A DNA stretch of 21,000 nt from Paracoccaceae bacterium (GTDB taxonomy: Bacteria; Pseudomonadota; Alphaproteobacteria; Rhodobacterales; Rhodobacteraceae): the NCBI GenBank assembly GCA_015487335.1, contig WFPZ01000049.1:1-21000 (forward strand), read 5' to 3'. The notes under the pieces were generated by a model. That model saw only the letters and a program-made list of their open reading frames with translations, did not search any database and had not been told where the DNA came from. A program made the translations under genes and the position numbers. Shown in pieces: positions 1-7,770 of this stretch. Each line of letters opens with the position of its first letter. Within the stretch, counting starts at the first letter, position 1.

Positions 1-1
1 C

Positions 2-1270
2 GGCCACGCGCATCCCCACGGCGATCACGGCAGGCACGCGGATGGCGAGGGGGCCGCGCAATACACCTGCCCGATGCACCCGGAGGTGGTGAGCGACGAG
101 CCGGGGTCCTGCCCAAAATGCGGGATGTTCCTTGTGCCCGTGGAGGAGGCGCGCGGGGAAGATCATTCCGGCCACGATACGCATGCCGCTCACGCGGGGC
201 ATGGCGGACATGCGGGCCATGGTGGCGAGGCCGATGCCGAGGGGATCGAGCCGCATTTCATGTCGATGGTCGCGCTTACCCGCGATCTGCCCCGCAGCAG
301 CGACGGGTTGCAGATGGAATGGCTCACCGTCCCCTTCGGGCCGTTCCTTCCCGGTCTGCCCGGCGGGCTGGGGCTGGAACTGACGCTTGACGGCGATACC
401 GTGGCCGGGGCGCGCGCCGAAAGCCTTGTCGCCCCCGCCGGCCCGCTGGTTTCCGCCCCGACTGCGGCCGAAGCCTTCACCGAACGCCTGGCGGCCATGA
501 TGCCGCTGGCGCCGGTCTCCTATGCGCTGCTTGCGGTGCGCGCGCTCGAGGCGGCGGCGGGGATCGAGCCGGACGAGGCGCTGGCGCGCGGCCGGGCCGC
601 GGCGCTGGAGCGCGAGCGCATCGCGAGCCATCTCGGCTGGCTGGCCTCGTTCGGCTTCCAGAGCGGCTTTGCCTGGGCGGCCGAGCGGGCCGCCGCGCTG
701 CAGTTGCAGGCCCGGCAGGCCGAGGTGCAGGAGCTGGCCGCGCTCGCCCCCGCCATCACCGCCTTCCTGCGCCGCCTGCAGCGCGCGCCGCTTCTGGGCA
801 TGCGTCTGTCCGGCATGGCCCGGATCTCGCCCGAGGCCGAGGCCACCGGCCCCGTCCTGCGCGCCGGCGGCCGGGCCGAGGATGCGCGCAGCGAAGACCC
901 CGCCGCCCTGGGCCTGGGCTTTTCCCCGGCGGTTCGGGCCGGGGGCGATGCCCTGGCGCGGCTGCGCCTGCGCTGCGATGAAATCATCGCCAGCCTCGGG
1001 CTGATCTCGGCCGCCGGTTCCCTGATCCTGCCCGCCGCGCCCGATGTCGGCGAGGCCACGGGCAAGGGCGCGGGCCTTGTCGAGACCCCGCGCGGCGCGG
1101 CGCGGCTGGAGCTGCGGCTGGAGGCGGGCAAGGTGGTCGAGGCCCGGCTCGAGGCCCCGTCCAGCCGCCATCTTCCCCTGATCGAACCCCTGACCGGGCA
1201 GCAGGAGCTGGGCGATGCCCTCGCGGCGGTCGTCTCGCTCGATCTCGGCCCATGGGAGATCTGCCCATGA
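2..1270 (+). CDS. NuoD-like (complex I 49-kDa/hydrogenase large subunit family) protein with N-terminal heavy-metal-binding domain; 5' end outside window
   Basis: The reading frame is open from the left edge, so the gene starts upstream. The first visible part is His-rich (GHAHPHGDHGRHADGEG), then a heavy-metal-binding domain with the pattern YTCPMHPEV...PGSCPKCGMFLVP (about 62-142), then a second His/Gly/Ala linker (about 165-235). From about 250 onward it resembles NuoD: a GPFLPGLPGGLGLELTLDG strand, a helix with ERIASHLGWLASFG, a GPVLRAGGRAEDAR loop and a C-terminus ending SLDLGPWEICP. The HxxHG quinone-site histidines of NuoD read LPGLPGG here, and the hydrogenase RxCGxC position reads RLAAMMP, so neither a quinone histidine pair nor an N-terminal [NiFe] ligand pair is visible. 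The stop overlaps the next start (ATGA). By family it would sit at the cytoplasmic base of the membrane arm. The metal link is inference from the fused domain. Confidence 0.8.
   Translation, partial: GHAHPHGDHGRHADGEGAAQYTCPMHPEVVSDEPGSCPKCGMFLVPVEEARGEDHSGHDTHAAHAGHGGHAGHGGEADAEGIEPHFMSMVALTRDLPRSSDGLQMEWLTVPFGPFLPGLPGGLGLELTLDGDTVAGARAESLVAPAGPLVSAPTAAEAFTERLAAMMPLAPVSYALLAVRALEAAAGIEPDEALARGRAAALERERIASHLGWLASFGFQSGFAWAAERAAALQLQARQAEVQELAALAPAITAFLRRLQRAPLLGMRLSGMARISPEAEATGPVLRAGGRAEDARSEDPAALGLGFSPAVRAGGDALARLRLRCDEIIASLGLISAAGSLILPAAPDVGEATGKGAGLVETPRGAARLELRLEAGKVVEARLEAPSSRHLPLIEPLTGQQELGDALAAVVSLDLGPWEICP
1254..1258 (+). promoter_or_regulatory. Shine-Dalgarno site choosing the nuoH-like start
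   Basis: GGGAG lies 8 nt before the ATG at 1267. It overlaps the alternative in-frame ATG at 1252, which has no comparable site. The 1267 ATG also forms the ATGA overlap with the upstream stop, so 1267 is preferred. Confidence 0.6.
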
Positions 1271-2166
1271 GCGTGGCCGTCATCCTGCTTGCCCTTGCCG
1301 CGGGCGCCTATTTCGTGGCCGTCCTCGAGGGCTGGGCCACGCACGGGCGGCTGCGTCTGGCCGGGCCGGCGCTGGCGGCCGCCGCGCTTGTGGGGCGCGA
1401 ATCGCTGCTGCCGCGCAAGAACGACAGGCTGTTCTTCGAGGCCGGCCCGGTGCTGCTGCTGGTGGCCGGGGTGCTGGCCGCGGCGGTGATTCCGCTGGCG
1501 CCGGGGCTGATCATCACCGACCTGGCCACCGGGGCGCTGTTTCTCAATGCCGCGCTGGCCTATGTGCTGGTGGCTCTGATCATGGCCGGCTGGGGGCCCA
1601 ACGGGGCCTATGCGATGATCGCCGGCTGGCGGTTCCTGGGCCAGTTCCTGGCCTATGCGATGCTGATCGTGATGCCGATCACCGCCGTGGCGATGCGGGC
1701 CGAATCGCTGATGAACACCGAAATCGTCGCCTCTCAGGCCCAGTTGTGGAACGCCATCTACCAGCCGGTGGGTTTCGTGCTTTTCGTCGTCGCCGCGCTG
1801 GGGCTGGCCTACCTTCCGCCCTTCGATCTGCCGCTCGCCCCGGGCGAGCTGGCCGGCGGCGTCGAGGCCGAATACACCGGTGCGAGGCTGGCGGTGATCC
1901 GGCTGGGGCGGATGGTGGTGATCGTGGCGCTGGCGGGCGCCACCGTGACCTTCTACCTCGGCGGCTGGCTGGGGCCGTGGCTGCCGGGCTGGGCCTGGAG
2001 CGCGATCAAGACGCTCGCGGTCACGGCGCTGATGCTGGCAGCCGGGCGCTACATGCCGCGCATCCGCGAAGAGCGCTTCCTGGCGCTGTGCTGGAAGCTG
2101 GGCATCCCGCTGGCGCTGGCCAACATCTTCATTGTCGGGGTGATCGCGCTGGTGGTGCCGATATGA
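1267..2166 (+). CDS. NuoH-like membrane subunit with degenerate E-channel
   Basis: A 299-residue hydrophobic protein with about eight membrane helices. NuoH landmarks in order are a RESLLPRKNDRLFFEAGPV segment (about 44-62), AGWGPNGAYAMIAGWRFLGQ (107-126), WNAIYQPVGFVLF (161-173) and PFDLPLAPGELAGGVEAEYTG (185-205). In complex I this subunit joins the quinone chamber to the proton-pumping arm. Several key residues are gone: the SYE glutamate is Ala131, the arginine before PFDLP is missing (LAYLPPFD), and PEAESEL reads PLAPGEL, leaving Glu194 and Glu202. The N-terminal RxGPNRVG quinone-entry segment is also not recognisable. Start chosen from the ribosome site and the ATGA overlap. Assignment to the NuoH/HycD superfamily is firm. 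Function as a quinone-coupled subunit is doubtful. Confidence 0.85.
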   Translation: MSVAVILLALAAGAYFVAVLEGWATHGRLRLAGPALAAAALVGRESLLPRKNDRLFFEAGPVLLLVAGVLAAAVIPLAPGLIITDLATGALFLNAALAYVLVALIMAGWGPNGAYAMIAGWRFLGQFLAYAMLIVMPITAVAMRAESLMNTEIVASQAQLWNAIYQPVGFVLFVVAALGLAYLPPFDLPLAPGELAGGVEAEYTGARLAVIRLGRMVVIVALAGATVTFYLGGWLGPWLPGWAWSAIKTLAVTALMLAAGRYMPRIREERFLALCWKLGIPLALANIFIVGVIALVVPI

Positions 2167-2693
2167 TTGCGGAAATCCTCTTTCTCGCCTTCTTCGGGGC
2201 GGCGGCGGTGTGGTTCGGCATCGTGGTCTTCCGTACCCGTTCGATGGTGCGTTCGGCCCTTGCCCTGCTGTTTTCGCAAACCGCCATCGGTGCGATGTTC
2301 CTGGTGATGCAGGCCGAGTTCCTGGGCGTGCTGCAGATCATGATGATGGCCACGGAGATGAGCGTGATGGCCATCTTCATGGTGATGTTCATGATGGATC
2401 CGGGGGGCTTGGGCGAGATGGACATGACCCACCAGAAGCGCTTTTCGCTGGGGGCCGGTGCGGCGGGGCTGGTGGCCGCGCTTCTGGTGGTGTGGCTGGG
2501 CGGCTGGGCGCCCGGCGCCTCGCAGGTGCCCGATGCCGCCCGCCAGACGGAGCTTCTGGGGCTGGAGCTGCTGGGCCGCTCCATGTTCATCTTCGAATCC
2601 GCCGGGCTTACCATCCTGACGGCAATGATCGCGGCCACCATGGTGGCCATTGCCCCGCCCGCCCGGCCGGCCAGGCAGGAGGAAGGCGAATGA
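2163..2693 (+). CDS. NuoJ-like membrane subunit
   Basis: A 176-residue protein with five predicted helices, starting in an ATGA overlap with the nuoH-like stop. Identification rests on its position between nuoH- and nuoK-like genes, its size, and the N-terminal half with QAEFLGVLQ. NuoJ is the membrane-arm subunit whose third helix changes shape during turnover in complex I. Here that helix reads IMMMATEMSVMAIFMVMF (about 59-76) instead of the usual VLVYAGAVMVLFLFV. It is strongly methionine-rich and places a charged residue, Glu65, in the membrane. It ends with a basic/acidic tail RPARQEEGE that contains the ribosome site of the next gene. Confidence 0.78.
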   Translation: MIAEILFLAFFGAAAVWFGIVVFRTRSMVRSALALLFSQTAIGAMFLVMQAEFLGVLQIMMMATEMSVMAIFMVMFMMDPGGLGEMDMTHQKRFSLGAGAAGLVAALLVVWLGGWAPGASQVPDAARQTELLGLELLGRSMFIFESAGLTILTAMIAATMVAIAPPARPARQEEGE

Positions 2694-3001
2694 TCCCCGA
2701 ACTCGTTCTCGCGTTGAGCATCGGTGCCGTGCTGTTCGGGACGGGGCTTTACGGCGCGCTGTCGCAGACCAACCTGGTGATGATCATCATGGGAGTGGAG
2801 CTGATCCTGGCGGCGGCGCTGCTCAACCTGGTGGCCTTCTGGCGCTACCTGCACCCCGAGGCCATCGAGGGGCAGATGTTCGTGCTCATCGTGATGGCGG
2901 TGATGGCGGTGGAAATGGCGGTGGGCTTCGCCATCGCCATCGCCCGGTTCCGCGCCCGCGGCTCGGTCGAGGTGGAAGAAGCGCGGGAGCTGAAGGGATG
3001 A
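2690..3001 (+). CDS. nuoK: NuoK-like membrane subunit
   Basis: A 103-residue, three-helix protein with the NuoK/MrpC pattern. The two membrane glutamates needed for proton transfer are present: Glu37 in MGVELILAAALLNLVAF and Glu75 in MAVMAVEMAVGFAIAI. The loop HPEAIEGQMFVL matches the family. The start lies in an ATGA overlap and has a strong AGGAGGAA ribosome site (2677-2684), 5 nt upstream. Unlike its NuoH and NuoN neighbours this subunit looks chemically intact. It would link NuoJ/NuoH to the antiporter-like subunits. Confidence 0.9.
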   Translation: MIPELVLALSIGAVLFGTGLYGALSQTNLVMIIMGVELILAAALLNLVAFWRYLHPEAIEGQMFVLIVMAVMAVEMAVGFAIAIARFRARGSVEVEEARELKG

Positions 3002-4818
3002 GCCCGCTGCTTCTTGTCCTGCTGCCCACGCTGGTGGGCGCGCTGCTGATCGCCGCCCTGCGCCGCCCGCCCGAGATTCTGGCGCTGGTCGGGGTCAGCA
3101 TCAGCCTGCCCGCCAGTGCAATGCTGCTCGCCATGGCCTTCGCGGGCAAGGGGTACACGCTGATGATGCCCGGCCTGCCGGGGATGCCGCTGCTGCTGGT
3201 CTCCGACCCGCTGAGCGCGGTGCTTTCGGTGCTGGTGGCCACGGTGGCCACCCTCGTGATGGTCCATGCCACGGGCTACATGCGCAAGGACGGGGAAAGG
3301 CGGCGCTTCTTTGCCACCATACTGATGTTCGTCACTGCCATGCAGGTGCTGGTTCTGGCCGGAGACTGGCTGACCTTCCTGGGCGCGTGGGAGCTGATCG
3401 GCGTCTCCAGCTATCTGCTGATCGGCTTCTGGTATCGAAAGCCCGGCGTGGCGGGGGCCGCGACGCGGGCCTTCCTCTATACCCGCAGCGCCGATCTGGG
3501 GCTTTACCTCGGGGTGTTCGTGCTGATCGGGGCGGCGGGCACCTCCAACATCGCCGCCACGCTCACCACCTTCGGAACCCCGGCGGTGATCGGCGGGCTG
3601 CTGCTGCTTCTGGCTGCCATGGGCAAGTCGGCGCAGGTGCCGATGCAGGACTGGCTGCAGCGCGCCATGGCCGGGCCCACGCCGGTTTCCGCCCTGCTGC
3701 ACTCGGCCACGCTGGTGGCGGCGGGCGCCATCCTGCTGATCCGGGTGGCCCCGATGCTGCCGCCCCAGGCGCTGGTGGTGGTGGGGATCGTCGGCGGGGT
3801 GACGACGGTGATCGCGGGGCTGATCGCCCTGGCCGAACGCGACCTCAAGCGGCTGCTGGCGGCCTCCACCTCGGCGCAATACGGGCTGATGCTGCTGGCC
3901 GTGGGCGCAGGCGCCCCGGTGGTGGCGCTCTTGCACCTGATCGCCCATGCCGCGATCAAGAGCGGGCTGTTTCTGGGCGCGGGCGTCTTTCAGCACGGCC
4001 GGGGTTCGACCGCCTTCAAGGATCTTGCCGGTGCCGGGCGCGAGCATCCGCGCATCTTCGCAGGCTTCGCCATCGCCGCGCTGGCGCTGGCGGGCATGCC
4101 GCCGCTGGCCGGGTTCTTCTCCAAGGATGCGATCATCGCCGCCACCCTGGCCGCGCCGGGCGGCATCTGGATGGCGGTGCTGGCACTGGCGGGGACGGTG
4201 CTGACCGGCGCCTACATGGCGCGCGCGCTGGCGCTTTTGTGGCGTGGCGCGCCGCAAGGGGGCGAAAGCGGCGAAGAGCTGATGTGGATGGGGCTTGGCA
4301 TGGGCGCTCTGGTGGCGCTGGCGGCGGGCCTGGGGGCGGTTTTCCCGTCGCTGGAGTGGCTGCTTGGCGACGCGCCGCCTGTCTCGACCCTGGCGATGCT
4401 GCTGGGGCTGGTGGCCGCCCTCGCGGGCCTTGCGCTGGGGTGGCTGGTGCCGGGGGGGCGGCTTCTGGGGCCGCTTCTGCCCTGGGCGCGGCGCGGCTTT
4501 GCGGTGGCCGGCGGCATGGATGGCATGGTGCTGCGGCCCGCCCTGGCCATGGCGCGGGCCTGCGATGCGGTGGAGCGGGGGATTTACGAGGCCGTTCTGG
4601 CCGTCGGGCGCCATGCGATGCGCATCGGCCGGGGCACCCGAACCACCGACGAGGCCGGGATCGACGGCTTCATCTTCGGGCTGGCGCAGGCAACGCAGGC
4701 CGCCGGCCGCCGCGCCCGGCGCCTGCAAAGCGGCTTCATCCACCGCGAACTGGCCCTGACCATCGCCGCCACCGGCATCATCGCCGTCGTCCTTCTGGCG
4801 GCCCCCCTGATCTATTGA
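2998..4818 (+). CDS. nuoL: NuoL-like antiporter-type proton-translocating subunit
   Basis: A 606-residue, multi-helix protein of the NuoL/MrpA family. It keeps the pump residues: Glu132 in GAWELIGVSSYLLIGFWY, Lys210 in MGKSAQVPMQDWLQRAM, Lys284 in ALAERDLKRLLAASTSAQYG, and Lys321 in HAAIKSGLFLGAG, then GMPPLAGFFSKD. The family signature AGPTPVSALLHSATLVAAG is at about 225-243. The C-terminus has the charged amphipathic stretch expected for the lateral helix, followed by a final membrane helix (about 582-606), so it is a full-length NuoL rather than a short Mrp or hydrogenase homologue. Start is an ATGA overlap with nuoK and a GGGAG site at 2985-2989. It is probably the distal pump of the complex. 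Confidence 0.9.
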   Translation: MSPLLLVLLPTLVGALLIAALRRPPEILALVGVSISLPASAMLLAMAFAGKGYTLMMPGLPGMPLLLVSDPLSAVLSVLVATVATLVMVHATGYMRKDGERRRFFATILMFVTAMQVLVLAGDWLTFLGAWELIGVSSYLLIGFWYRKPGVAGAATRAFLYTRSADLGLYLGVFVLIGAAGTSNIAATLTTFGTPAVIGGLLLLLAAMGKSAQVPMQDWLQRAMAGPTPVSALLHSATLVAAGAILLIRVAPMLPPQALVVVGIVGGVTTVIAGLIALAERDLKRLLAASTSAQYGLMLLAVGAGAPVVALLHLIAHAAIKSGLFLGAGVFQHGRGSTAFKDLAGAGREHPRIFAGFAIAALALAGMPPLAGFFSKDAIIAATLAAPGGIWMAVLALAGTVLTGAYMARALALLWRGAPQGGESGEELMWMGLGMGALVALAAGLGAVFPSLEWLLGDAPPVSTLAMLLGLVAALAGLALGWLVPGGRLLGPLLPWARRGFAVAGGMDGMVLRPALAMARACDAVERGIYEAVLAVGRHAMRIGRGTRTTDEAGIDGFIFGLAQATQAAGRRARRLQSGFIHRELALTIAATGIIAVVLLAAPLIY

Positions 4819-4831
4819 GGAAACCGAGCCC

Positions 4832-6301
4832 ATGATCCCGATCGTTTCCCTTGCCGTCTTCCTGCCGCTTCTGGGCGCTTTCGTGCTTCTGGCCCTGCCG
4901 CGCGGCTCGGCCGCCCTGTCCCATGGCGTCGGCATCGCCACCAGCGCGGTGACGCTGGTGCTCACGCTGGTGATGTGGGCGCGCGGGGTGGTGCCCGGCG
5001 GTTTCGCGCAGGTCGAGGAGATCACCTGGATCGAGGCCATCGGCGCGGCCTACCGGGTGGGGGTGGACGGCTTTTCCCTGCCGCTGATCGGGCTCACGGC
5101 ACTTCTGTTTCTGCTGTCCTTCATCTATCAGGCGAAATCGGGCGACCGGGCGCGCAGCTTCGTCATCTTGATGCTGATGCTGGAGACCGCCTCGATCGGC
5201 ACCTTCGCGGCGCTCGATGCGCTGCTGTTCTACGTGTTCTTCGAGGTCTCGCTGGTGTCGATGTATTTCATGATCGCCGGCTGGGGCGGCGAAGACCGCC
5301 AGCGCGCGGCGCTGATGTTTTTCCTCTACACGCTCCTGGGCAGCCTGCCGCTGCTTCTGGCGATCCTCGGCATGTTCCTGGCCTCCGATCCCTATACCTT
5401 CGACATGCGCGTCTGGATCGAGACCCGGCCGCTCACCGGTCTGGCCGGGATGCTGGCGCTGGCGGCGATGCTGTTCACCTTCGCGGTGAAGATCCCGGCC
5501 TTTCCCGTGCATACCTGGCTGCCGGCGGCGCATGTGCAGGCGCCCACCGTGGGCAGCGTGATCCTGGCCGGTGTGATGCTGAAGTTCGGCACCTACGGGC
5601 TGGTGCGCTTTTCGCTGCAGATGCTGCCCGATGCCTTTGCCGCCGCCGGTGTGGTGGTGCTGGCCTTCGGCGTGGTCAGCGCCCTTTACGGGGCCTTCGT
5701 GGCCCTGGCGCAGAGCGACCTCAAGCGGCTGATCGCCTATACCTCGGTCAACCACATGGGCTATGTGGTGATCGGGGTGGCGATTGCCGCAATGGCCACC
5801 GATCCGGTGATGCGCGCCATCGCGCTTGATGGCGCGACGTTGCAGATGGTCAGCCACGGGCTGGTCACCGGGGCGCTGTTCTTCCTTGTCGGCATGGTCA
5901 AGGCGCGCACCCACACCCGCGAGATGGAGCGCCTCGGCGGGCTGCTCAAGGTGATGCCGGTGCTGGGCTGGAGCTTCATCCTGTTTGCCTTCGCCTCGCT
6001 GGGTCTGCCGGGGCTGGCGCATTTCCCGGCCGAGTTCCAGATCTTTCTCGCCACGCTCAACGTTTCGCCCTGGGCGGTGGTCTCGATCCTCGCGATCGTG
6101 GTCACGGCGGGGCTTTATCTGCGCGCCATCGCGCTGGTCTTCCTGGGCGAGCCCGCGGCCGAGTGGCTGAAACTGCCCGATCTGGATCGCCGCGAGGTGC
6201 TGGTGCTGGTGCCGCTGATGGTGCTGACCATCCTCGTCGGCATCGCGCCCTCCTGGGTTCTGAACGTGATCCACACCACAACGGCGGCCCTGGCCTTCTG
6301 A
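4832..6301 (+). CDS. nuoM: NuoM-like antiporter-type proton-translocating subunit
   Basis: A 489-residue membrane protein of the NuoM/ND4 family. Landmarks are LLFYVFFEVSLVSMYFMIAGWGG with Glu138, VKIPAFPVHTWLPAAHVQAPT with Lys220, MLKFGTYGLVRFSL with Lys251, and AQSDLKRLIAYTSVNHMGYV. These are the acid and lysine pairs used for proton transfer in NuoM. The lysine often found in the next helix (AAxKFFLYT) is Met162 here. It starts 13 nt after the nuoL stop with an AGGAAA site (4818-4823), 8 nt upstream. This is the only junction in the run without an overlap. It appears competent as a pump subunit. Confidence 0.92.
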   Translation: MIPIVSLAVFLPLLGAFVLLALPRGSAALSHGVGIATSAVTLVLTLVMWARGVVPGGFAQVEEITWIEAIGAAYRVGVDGFSLPLIGLTALLFLLSFIYQAKSGDRARSFVILMLMLETASIGTFAALDALLFYVFFEVSLVSMYFMIAGWGGEDRQRAALMFFLYTLLGSLPLLLAILGMFLASDPYTFDMRVWIETRPLTGLAGMLALAAMLFTFAVKIPAFPVHTWLPAAHVQAPTVGSVILAGVMLKFGTYGLVRFSLQMLPDAFAAAGVVVLAFGVVSALYGAFVALAQSDLKRLIAYTSVNHMGYVVIGVAIAAMATDPVMRAIALDGATLQMVSHGLVTGALFFLVGMVKARTHTREMERLGGLLKVMPVLGWSFILFAFASLGLPGLAHFPAEFQIFLATLNVSPWAVVSILAIVVTAGLYLRAIALVFLGEPAAEWLKLPDLDRREVLVLVPLMVLTILVGIAPSWVLNVIHTTTAALAF

Positions 6302-7662
6302 TGTCGAAAGATCTTTCCCTCCTGCAGCCCGAACTGGTGATGATGGTGGTCGTCGCCCTGATGATCCTGGCCGAAATGGCGCGCCGCCCGCTTGTGGTGC
6401 TGTGGCTGGGGCTTGGCGGGCTGGCGGCGGCGAGTGTGCTGTCGCTGCCGCTTCTGGAGGCCGACACCAGCGTGTTCGGCGGCACCTACCGGATCGATCT
6501 GCTCGGCACCTGGGCCAAGCTGATCCTGCTGCCGGGCACCGCGCTGTCGCTTGTGCTGGCGCGCGCCGAGCTGGCCGGGAAGGAGCGCGAGGGTTCCGTC
6601 TACAGCCTGCTGGTGCTGGTCACGCTGGGGGCGCTGATGCTGGCGGGTGCGGGCGACATGATGCTGCTGGTGCTTGGCGTGGTGTTGACGGGGCTGGGCT
6701 CGTTCGCGCTGGTGGCCTACCCGCGCGACGATCCGGCCACCGAGGCGGCGATGAAATACCTCGTCTTTGGCGCGGTCACCGGCGCGGTCATGACCTACGG
6801 GCTGACCTTCTGGTTCGGGGGCGCGGGCACGACCCTGTTTTCCGCCCTGGCAAACCTGCAGGGCGGCGTGGTGATGGTGGCCGGGCTGGTGGCGGTGATC
6901 GTCGGGCTGGGCTACAAGGCGGCGCTGGTGCCCTTCCACTTCTGGGCGCCCGATGCCTATGACGGCGCGCCGGTCTCGGTGGCGGCCTATCTTTCGGTGA
7001 TTACCAAGATCGCCGCTCTTTTCGCCCTGGCCCAGGTGTTGCGCGATCTTTCGCCTGAGACCGGCTGGCCGCTGGTCATCGCGCTGGTGGCGGCGCTGAC
7101 CATGACCTACGGCTATCTTGCGGCGCTGGTGCAGAGCAACATGGTGCGGCTGATGGCCTATTCCTCGGTGGCCCAGTCCGGCTATTTCCTGCTGGGGATC
7201 GTGGCGGTGGGGGTCAATGCGCTTTCGCTGCAATCGCTGATCGTGTTCGGCGCGGCCTATGTGGCGATGAACCTTGGCGCCTTCGCGGTGGTGATGGTGC
7301 AGGGCCGCCGGCTGGACGCGTTCCGCGGCATGGGGCGCAGCGCCCCGGCGATGGGGGTGGCGATGGTGATCCTGCTGCTGTCGCTGGCCGGAATCCCGCC
7401 GCTGTTCGGCTTTGTCGGCAAGGCGCTGCTGTTCGCCGCGACGATCGATGCGGGCTTCACCTGGCTGGCGGTGATCGCCATTCTCAACAGCGTGCTGTCG
7501 CTGGCCGTCTATCTGCGCATCATCGTGCCCATGTACCAGCCCCCCCGGGAGGAGAAGGCTGCGGCTTCCGCCCGGCCGCTTTCGGGATTCGTGATCGCAC
7601 TCACCACGGCGATCACCCTGCTGGCGGGCGTGGCGGTGCAGCTGCTGCTGAAGGCCATGTAG
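6301..7662 (+). CDS. nuoN: NuoN-like antiporter-type subunit lacking the TM5 glutamate
   Basis: A 453-residue membrane protein of the NuoN/ND2 family, starting on the last base of the nuoM stop (TGATG). Conserved parts are SEAALKY-like EAAMKYLVFGA (about 148-158), YKAALVPFHFWAPDAYDGAP with the channel lysine, SVITKIAALFAL, RLMAYSSVAQSGYFLLGI and AGIPPLFGFVGK. The helix that normally reads LGLELLSLPLYALVAY reads LGVVLTGLGSFALVAY, so the TM5 glutamate (E. coli NuoN Glu133) is Val128. It is the last gene of the run. The C-terminus is short after the final helix (ends LLLKAM). Confidence 0.9.
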   Translation: MSKDLSLLQPELVMMVVVALMILAEMARRPLVVLWLGLGGLAAASVLSLPLLEADTSVFGGTYRIDLLGTWAKLILLPGTALSLVLARAELAGKEREGSVYSLLVLVTLGALMLAGAGDMMLLVLGVVLTGLGSFALVAYPRDDPATEAAMKYLVFGAVTGAVMTYGLTFWFGGAGTTLFSALANLQGGVVMVAGLVAVIVGLGYKAALVPFHFWAPDAYDGAPVSVAAYLSVITKIAALFALAQVLRDLSPETGWPLVIALVAALTMTYGYLAALVQSNMVRLMAYSSVAQSGYFLLGIVAVGVNALSLQSLIVFGAAYVAMNLGAFAVVMVQGRRLDAFRGMGRSAPAMGVAMVILLLSLAGIPPLFGFVGKALLFAATIDAGFTWLAVIAILNSVLSLAVYLRIIVPMYQPPREEKAAASARPLSGFVIALTTAITLLAGVAVQLLLKAM

Positions 7663-7770
7663 GGCCGCGCGGCCCGCACCGCCCCTGGCGCTCGGCCCCG
7701 AAGACCGTGCCATCGGCCCTGAGCCCGGGATGGGCGTCGGTTTGCCGATGGTGGCGGGTAGGGGCTCAGG
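7662..7770. terminator. Convergent intergenic region with inverted repeats, possible terminator
   Basis: Two structures sit between the 3' ends of nuoN and the minus-strand phosphatase/ADP-ribosylhydrolase gene. A perfect palindrome GGGCCGCGCGGCCC is at 7662-7675 (5-bp stem, GCGC loop). A perfect 9-bp inverted repeat CCTGAGCCC (7718-7726) / GGGCTCAGG (7762-7770) encloses 35 bp. Neither is followed by a T-run, so intrinsic termination is only plausible. Confidence 0.3.

Noticed and set aside
74..1270. ATG at 74 as the start of the NuoD-like gene
   Set aside because: That methionine is inside the CPMHPEV metal-binding motif and the frame is open to the left edge, so the gene starts outside the window.
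3625..3700. NuoL segment with Gln instead of His (VPMQDWLQ rather than PLHTWLP) as a lost pump residue
   Set aside because: E. coli NuoL also has glutamine at that place, so it is normal variation; the channel lysine next to it is kept.
4778..6274. Long minus-strand His/Gln-rich open frame opposite nuoM
   Set aside because: The opposite strand encodes an intact NuoM; the composition is a mirror of hydrophobic codons rather than a real protein.
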